Part shown: one piece after another, positions 58,960-64,000 of the stretch
Position numbering within the stretch: position 1 is the first letter of the stretch
How the letters are laid out: each line of letters opens with the position of its first letter
Assembly: GCA_008711295.1 (NCBI GenBank)
Contig: VUYV01000016.1
Coordinates: forward strand, 128,663-192,662
Direction of reading: 5' to 3'
DNA from: Anarhynchus alexandrinus
Lineage: Eukaryota > Chordata > Aves > Charadriiformes > Charadriidae
Length of the DNA stretch: 64,000 nt
Program-made: the position numbers and the translations under genes
The notes under the pieces: generated by a model
Told to the model about the DNA's origin: nothing
The model's database searches: none
Seen by the model: the letters and a program-made list of their open reading frames with translations, nothing else

Positions 58960-59400
58960 TCTAACCCTGTTTGCTGAGTTACGCCGGGTTTGCTGACAAC
59001 TTCTACTTGAGTAAATTGTATTTAGACAACAATATATTTCATTCAGGTCTTTTGCAATGTCTGGACCAAGGTCAGTTTTATATTCTACTGAAATCATAAA
59101 GTGACACTTGAGATAAACAGAATGTTTACTCTCTCCATGTGAGCCGAAGCTGATATGTAAATTTATCCTTATTCTTTCATCAAATTTGCATTTACCCTCT
59201 TAGTCAAACACTACAGGGTTCCAAATCAAACAGCTTTAATGGTGGTCAACCCTTTATGACCGATTGCCATATCAGAGAGAAAGAAACAGCAATTTAGATT
59301 AAAATGAAAAGAGTAACACAACATAACGAGCGTCATCCGGTTTGCCATAATTGGATAAACTTTTCATATGAGTGCCCGTGTTTGGATGCTCGGCTGCCCG
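58960..59400. promoter_or_regulatory. Possible conserved enhancer with octamer and CArG sites
   Basis: A 440-bp AT-rich, non-repetitive segment. It contains an exact octamer ATTTGCAT (59184-59191), an exact CArG box CCATAATTGG (59345-59354), and further words such as GATTGCCATATC, TTTAGATTAAAATG and TGTAAATTTATCC. Such motif clusters in unique AT-rich DNA are typical of vertebrate developmental enhancers. Function and conservation are inference. Confidence 0.3.
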
Positions 59401-60435
59401 GAAAGCAATTGCCGTATTCTCCCGGTGTTGTTCTAGTCCCTTTATCTGCCCCGCACAGACCGTCCTCACCTGTCATTATTTTTTCCTTCTGATCAAACAA
59501 GCCAAGTGCCACTAAACAAATTCTGGCGTGGGTTNCCTTACATTTACATAAAAGAAGGGGACTTGATTCACTGCAGCGAGCCATCGGGTTTCCTTCTATC
59601 TTTAAGGCTCAGGTCAGGACGGAATAAAAGAGGGAGGCTTGGCAGGGCAAATAGGAAACCCGAAGGTGGGCTTTCGGGTTAGGTTGCTTTTTAATGAAGG
59701 ATTATATCACGTTGGTAGGCAGCTTGTTTCCAGGAATCGCAAGCTGAGTGGGTGCGAACGCGGCCCGATGCCACAGGGATGGGCTGGGGGTAAGGGCCTG
59801 GACAGCCCTTGGGCAGGAACTTCTGCAAAGTCTGACTGTAAAATAACGGATGGAGAAACACAACCAAGGACGCAGCATGACAATAGAAATCCTCCAAGGG
59901 AAAAAAAAAAAAAAAAAGAAGGAAGATATTTAGCACCTGAGCACATAAATATGGGTTTTATTAACCAAGAGGGGTGGGTTCTATGCCCTGAAAACCCCAC
60001 AGCACTGAGCTGAGACCCCACAACTCATTTCATATGTGCCACGGACCTTTTGGAGGAGGAGGATCGTTACTTTATTAAGCCTGTGCCCAAATTAAAAAGG
60101 TGTCTTTTAGTCGCAGCTAACATTTTGGGGGGTGCTAACATTTTGTCTGGTCTGAGGAATGAAAAAGCAAAGGGGTTTGAGGCTGCCCGGGCAATGCCGC
60201 AAGAGTGCCGTCCCCGAAAGGCGCTGCCGGGACCTGCCTCCCGCGCCCCGGCAGGAAGAGAAAGAAAGGAAGAAAAGAAACTGGAGGCATGTTCGGCCCG
60301 AGCTTTCGCTAGGTAACGGCAGGTTTGGTGCCTGGAATGCCGGAGCTGCCGAACGGCTTCATCCAGCACCGCTGCCGCACCGGCGCGGGCTGTGCCCAGC
60401 TGCAGCCCTCCCCTCCCTCGAACAAAACAACCACC
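59401..60435. other. Unique sequence, no gene recognised
   Basis: Contains an N at 59535, an A-run at 59900-59916, a 12-bp duplication GCTAACATTTTG at 60116-60127 and 60134-60145, and CpG-rich DNA at about 60185-60400. No gene supported. Confidence 0.45.
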
Positions 60436-60491
60436 AAAAAAAAAAAACCCCAAAAAAAAAGAAAAAAAAAAAAAAAAAAAAAAAAGAAAAA
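60436..60491. repeat. A-rich low-complexity tract
   Basis: Long A-runs interrupted by CCCC and single G residues. It encodes only poly-Lys/poly-Phe in the overlapping frames. Confidence 0.85.
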
Positions 60492-60714
60492 GGGGATGGT
60501 GGAGTTCCATCATACCAAATATTTCTGTCTCACTGAGTTTGTGAAGNTAAAGAAAAAAAGCAGGATGAGAAAGGGAGAAAAAAAAAAAAGAGAAGAGAAT
60601 TTTCCTTTTCAGCGCGGCTGTCAAATGGATATCTTATAGTGGGAGGGCTGGGAGGGAACAGATATCTGCCTCTCTCCGGAGCCTGCAAGTATTTCTGCCA
60701 TTCATGAAGCCAAG

Positions 60715-60935
60715 GGATGCCACACACATTCTGTTTGTTCAACATAAGCAAACAGATTGTAAACTGGCTGATAATTTTTGTACTGACAATGTCATTTACA
60801 GCTGTCAGCCTTTTGTCTGTCATGTTTGCTTTATTCAAATATGAACCAAGTGGACCTCCCTTCCACCGCTTTCTTCTGCATTAAAATCACATCAATTCCG
60901 TTCCATTCTGTCTTATCTAAAATTCATTGGAGGCC
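60715..60935. promoter_or_regulatory. Possible conserved enhancer with paired CTGTCA sites
   Basis: Unique AT-rich DNA with two MEIS/TGIF-type CTGTCA sites in ACAGCTGTCAGCC and TTGTCTGTCATG (about 60799-60825). The first overlaps a CAGCTG E-box. GACAATG (SOX-like) and AATCACATCAATTCC lie nearby. No coding signal. Conservation is untested. Confidence 0.28.
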
Positions 60936-61284
60936 AATCACTTGGATGAATGCTTTGGGGTTTCCATGGAGGCAAGAAGTCTAGTGTGGACTTCAGGGGA
61001 TTAGGAAGTTTCAGATTTAAAGCCTTGAAGTGCACGTTTCTTTCAGTTCTTTCTTTTGATTGCAGAGGAAGGGGAAGGGGAAAGAAAAAAAAAGAAAAAA
61101 AAATCAGGAAATTTCAAGATAATTTTATTTTTCCAAAGCGCCCCAGCACGAAGCAATCCCCCCCTTTTCGGCGCATGTGCGTGCGCGTCTGGACGCGCTC
61201 AGCTGCTGAGCTTTTGCTTAAGCACAATTTATGGCCGTGATCTTTCCAGCTGAGCTAAAAGGAGTATACTGTACCGGCATCTAT

Positions 61285-61305
61285 CCCCCCCCCCCCCCCC
61301 CCCCN
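61285..61305. repeat. Poly-C run of 20 ending in N
   Basis: Twenty consecutive C residues followed by an ambiguous base. The true length is probably uncertain in the assembly. Confidence 0.85.
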
Positions 61306-61468
61306 ACAGGATGCTTGCCACCGGCTCCTATAATAAATTCAGGGCCGTCTTCAATTAGATTGATTTGGATCCAGCTGCTTCCCATGGTGCTGCCCGCAGG
61401 TCTGGAAGCATCTCCCTTTGTTAATAGAGGTCACGGCACTTTGTGTTAAATAATTCACATCAGACTAT

Positions 61469-61495
61469 CTGTCTGTCTGTCTGTCTGTCTGTCTG
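61469..61495. repeat. CTGT tetranucleotide microsatellite
   Basis: About six and a half perfect CTGT units. Confidence 0.9.
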
Positions 61496-61670
61496 GGGGC
61501 AGCTGCAGATGTTGCCCGTTCGCGCAGAGGCTGCGAGCCCCACGCTCGCCCGCGCACGCACCTGTATAATAGATAGTTGTACGCAGAGGGTATTTATTTT
61601 ATATTTGTTGCCCGAGCGCTGAGTTGATGTAAATCAGGAGGGAGGCGGTGCAAGCGGGATGAATTTATGT

Positions 61671-62036
61671 TGACTTGCCCTGCTTTTATCTTTCAAGCCT
61701 TTTGATGTTATTTTTGTTCGCGGGATTGCTTTTTCGGTGCTGGGCACCATTTTGGAGCTGGTTTTCCTGGGCTGTTTGGGAGCCGGACCCCTACTGCCCA
61801 TCTCGGGTTAAGATAGCCAAAAGTGGAAGTAGCCAAATCACAAACTGTGCAGGAATAACTTGTTTTTACGTATTGAGGGCAGAGAGGGAAAGGAACCCTT
61901 TGCCCAGGGAAAGCTGGGATGGGGTACACCTCCTGGGTGTATCGCCCCCCTGACCTGTCCCAATGGGGAGAGGGCACAGGTGACAATTAAAGTCATCTTT
62001 TTCTGTCTTCCTTCATCTTCCTTTCCCTACACCCAG
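61671..62036 (+). other. Presumed intronic or intergenic sequence before the exon candidate
   Basis: No open frame with family features. The last 35 bases form a long pyrimidine tract (TTTTTCTGTCTTCC, CTTCATCTTCCTTTCCC) leading to the CAGCAG acceptor. Confidence 0.4.
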
Positions 62037-62039
62037 CAG

Positions 62040-62092
62040 GAATTGAAAACCTCAAGTCAAACCTCAAAGAAAAAAAGCTCCAGACTGGTTTG
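62040..62092 (+). other. Strong candidate coding exon, 53 nt, gene unknown
   Basis: A long pyrimidine tract runs into a tandem CAGCAG acceptor at 62034-62039. The exon ends at 62092 with TTTG/GTAAGTAC, a near-perfect donor. Two frames are closed early or short; the frame with two leading bases is fully open and reads IENLKSNLKEKKLQTGL, ending on a codon boundary (intron phases 1 and 0). The Lys/Leu-rich peptide could be helical or coiled-coil. The tandem acceptor would allow 53- or 56-nt forms differing by one residue. No other exon of the same gene is identified in the window, and I do not recognise the protein. A non-coding RNA exon is the main alternative. Confidence 0.4.
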
Positions 62093-62311
62093 GTAAGTAC
62101 GAAATCTTAAAAATATGTGCTTTTTATTTACCTTCTGGGTCCTGAAACTTGATAAGTGCTCTTGAAGCGCAGCTTGGAGCCCCCACCGCTGCGGCAGGGG
62201 CACGGGCAGTCGGGCAGGGAGGCAGAGCCGAGCTTCCCGGCACAGCACTTGTCCCCAGGAGCAGAGGCAATGTGCTCACCTAGCCACCCCAGCTCTCCTG
62301 GCACTCCTACA
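62093..62311 (+). other. Sequence after the exon candidate
   Basis: Begins with the GTAAGTAC donor. No further exon is recognised in this stretch. Confidence 0.4.
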
Positions 62312-62375
62312 GCAATGGCAATGGCAATGGCAATGGCAATGGCACTAGTGATAACGAAGGCAATGGCAATGGCAA
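62312..62375. repeat. GCAATG hexanucleotide repeat, interrupted
   Basis: Five to six perfect GCAATG units at 62312-62345, a 13-16 bp interruption (ACTAGTGATAACGAAG), then about two and a half more units. The period of six gives alternating Ala-Met on the plus strand and Ala-Ile on the minus strand, which keeps both strands open without implying a gene. Confidence 0.85.
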
Positions 62376-64000
62376 GGATTGTCTCAGGCAGCCTCACAAC
62401 CGCTCCTGGCAGCAGAGGTTCCCCTAGGAGCCCATCACCTGCAACCTTCCCCTTCTCCTTCCACCAGCCTGTGGGACAAACACAGTCAGGTCAATCTGGT
62501 GGTGGTTCTGGCCAGGTTTTGGGGGTTTCTGGGGAAGGCTGAAGGGTTTTGCTCTGCTAGCCTTGTGCCTGTGGCTTCCTTGGAGCTCCACAAAGTACAT
62601 CTCATTCAAAACTAATATTGCAGTGACCCTCTTCACTGATGCAGATTGAACAGAGAATGTAAATGCCATATCCAGCAATCCAGCCAGCGTGCTTCTCCTC
62701 CTCGATGCCTCCCTATAACCCCACTTATGCGTCAACTTAGTGTTCAGTCAATAAAGCCTACACACACCTACAAATACACAACACACATCAACAAACAAAC
62801 AAACCCGAGCAAACAGGCAAACAAAAACTAATCAAGACATTTCTCCCAGCATCTGAGAAGGAAAGGAAGGACCAGTGTTGCATTTATGATTTCTGCTTGT
62901 AAGTACTGGCAAGCCACTTACATACCAGGTGGTGGGATGGAGATGGTCACCCTGGCCAATACGAAAGGTCCTTCCTGGGATTTCTCACGGCCCTTGACTT
63001 CAGCAGCTCCATGCCCCACCATGCTGCCCTACACAAAGGGGTGTTGCTCTAACTGGCAGTGGGATCGGATGCTCTTCCCCACCACATTTACAGTTTGCTC
63101 ATTAGTAAACATATTCAGCTAAGATTTATGAGATGACCCAAGAGGGTGAGGTGGCAGGTATTAAACCCACCCATCCACGCAAACACCTTTCCACACTGAA
63201 ATTTCCAGCCAGCAGCCACGCTGAAAGCAGCCATGCTCAGAGGTGATGCATGACATCAAGGAGAGGTCATGCAAAAACAGGACAGGAGCTCTGGCACTCA
63301 CAGCATCAGGGGTCACTTCAAGAGGACCAGGCTGCAGGAGCAGAAGAAACTTTAGAAGAGGTTGGAATAAATCAGCACTGCAAGGGGAGGCTTCATGGAA
63401 AAGTTCACTGAGAGTTACTAAATATTTACAAACTGCTTCTGGCTCGAGAGGTCCTTTCTGAAGTTCGAGGAATATTTGGAAAGGGAACCTCATGTGCTCA
63501 CCCTCTTCTGACTGCTTTCCCTGGAGCATCTGCCTTGGGTTGCTGTTGCAGGTGGGGTGGGCTGGAAGGGACCTTAGGTGTGATGCTTATGGTACCCACT
63601 GGTTCTCTCACCCTGTGCTGCAGGGAAGGGAACTGGTATGGGGGGGATTTTAGGTGCCTGGGTGCTTTGATGACTTCAAACTCTTTGGGGCTATTGATAG
63701 GGAGGGTAGGGGTAGCAATAAAGCCCTTGTAAGGCTCCCAGTGAAGTCATGCCCATCTTGGATTGGATCAAGGTTAACTCAGTTGTCAGGCTCTGTTGGT
63801 CAAGACCATGAATAACTGGGCTAAGGGGCTTGGGGACACAAGGCCCCCATGTCCTGTGAGAGGGGTTCGGGATCGGCTCATCTCCAGGGGAGCAGCTGCA
63901 GAGACCAAGGCAGCACACACCTTCTGCTTAATGAATTGTCCTAAAAACAAATCTGAATTTTGAGTCTAAATTCACTTTTCACATTTGAAGCTTCATATTT
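62376..64000. other. Intergenic or intronic DNA, no gene recognised
   Basis: Includes a short CAAA-type repeat near 62790-62830 and a TTGTAAGTAC donor-like site at 62896. GCTGGAAGGGACCTTAGG near 63561 is weakly CR1-like. No exon is supported. Confidence 0.45.

Larger units (their letters stand above)
61140..61670. promoter_or_regulatory. CpG-containing segment with simple repeats
   Basis: CpG-rich words (GCGCATGTGCGTGCGCGTC near 61172; CGCTCGCCCGCGCACGCACC near 61543) flank a poly-C run and a CTGT repeat. It lies 0.4-0.9 kb before the best exon candidate, so it could be part of a gene's 5' region. That link is inference. Confidence 0.25.

Noticed and set aside
60067..60624. 185-codon minus-strand open frame
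   Set aside because: Much of it is poly-Phe/Leu from the A-rich tract and it crosses an N base. No domain is visible.
62886..62902. Donor-like TTGTAAGTAC
   Set aside because: The base before the GT does not fit (TT/GT) and the paired acceptor upstream is weak.
63555..63585. Second CR1 fragment (GCTGGAAGGGACCTTAGG)
   Set aside because: Only about 14 bases match and the expected ATCATAGAAT terminal units are missing, so chance is likely.
1..64000. CRISPR array, operon or bacterial-type gene cluster
   Set aside because: There are no regularly spaced repeats, no tight gene packing and no ribosome-binding sites; the repeats are vertebrate.

Overview
The window looks like non-coding chromosomal DNA from a bird. 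Three things point that way. A 5'-truncated CR1 retrotransposon tail lies at about 49.37 kb on the minus strand, with the ATTCTATG-type 3' terminus typical of avian CR1. A 741-bp solo LTR of an avian-type endogenous retrovirus lies at 26865-27605. Recognisable repeats are otherwise sparse. The species cannot be told from the sequence. Four isolated N bases (23345, 59535, 60547, 61305) mark unresolved assembly positions.

I recognise no protein-coding gene, tRNA, rRNA, snRNA or CRISPR array. Almost all open frames here are short, lack family motifs and are what chance gives in DNA of mixed base composition. The best gene-like signals are splice-bounded segments on the plus strand. The strongest is at 62040-62092: a CAGCAG tandem acceptor after a long pyrimidine tract, one open frame (17 codons, Lys/Leu-rich) and a GTAAGTAC donor. 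Weaker candidates are at 14281-14335, 54523-54568, 55724-55750, 19347-19374 and 13278-13306. A minus-strand frame spans 53951-54702 with only one stop inside it, and may be a decayed gene or exon.

Layout: 0-4.5 kb is plain intergenic DNA. 4.5-6 kb holds two diverged palindromic repeats, a perfect 12-bp-arm hairpin and a CpG-rich patch. 6-23 kb is mostly AT-rich, with several segments rich in homeodomain-type sites that look like possible developmental enhancers. 23-24 kb carries a tRNA-derived SINE relic and another palindromic repeat. 26.9-27.6 kb is the solo LTR. 27.6-40 kb is plain apart from a 4-unit minisatellite. 40.1-40.3 kb is a CpG-containing patch with an exact homeodomain palindrome. 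43.1 kb has a MIR-like relic. 46.6-46.8 kb has two palindromic repeats side by side. 49.37 kb is the CR1 tail. 51.8-51.9 kb is another palindromic-family repeat. 57.8-62.1 kb is richer in CpG and possible regulatory sequence and ends at the strongest exon candidate, so a gene on the plus strand may run through or begin near the right end.

The most distinctive pattern is a set of imperfect palindromes of about 65-90 bp at 4.5, 5.5, 23.7 and 46.6 kb (two), with a related longer repeat at 51.8 kb. Several share words such as TTACACCAG, GGCCTGATCC or GGGTGAAATCC. I read them as worn copies of ancient amniote inverted-repeat elements. I cannot name the families from the sequence alone.
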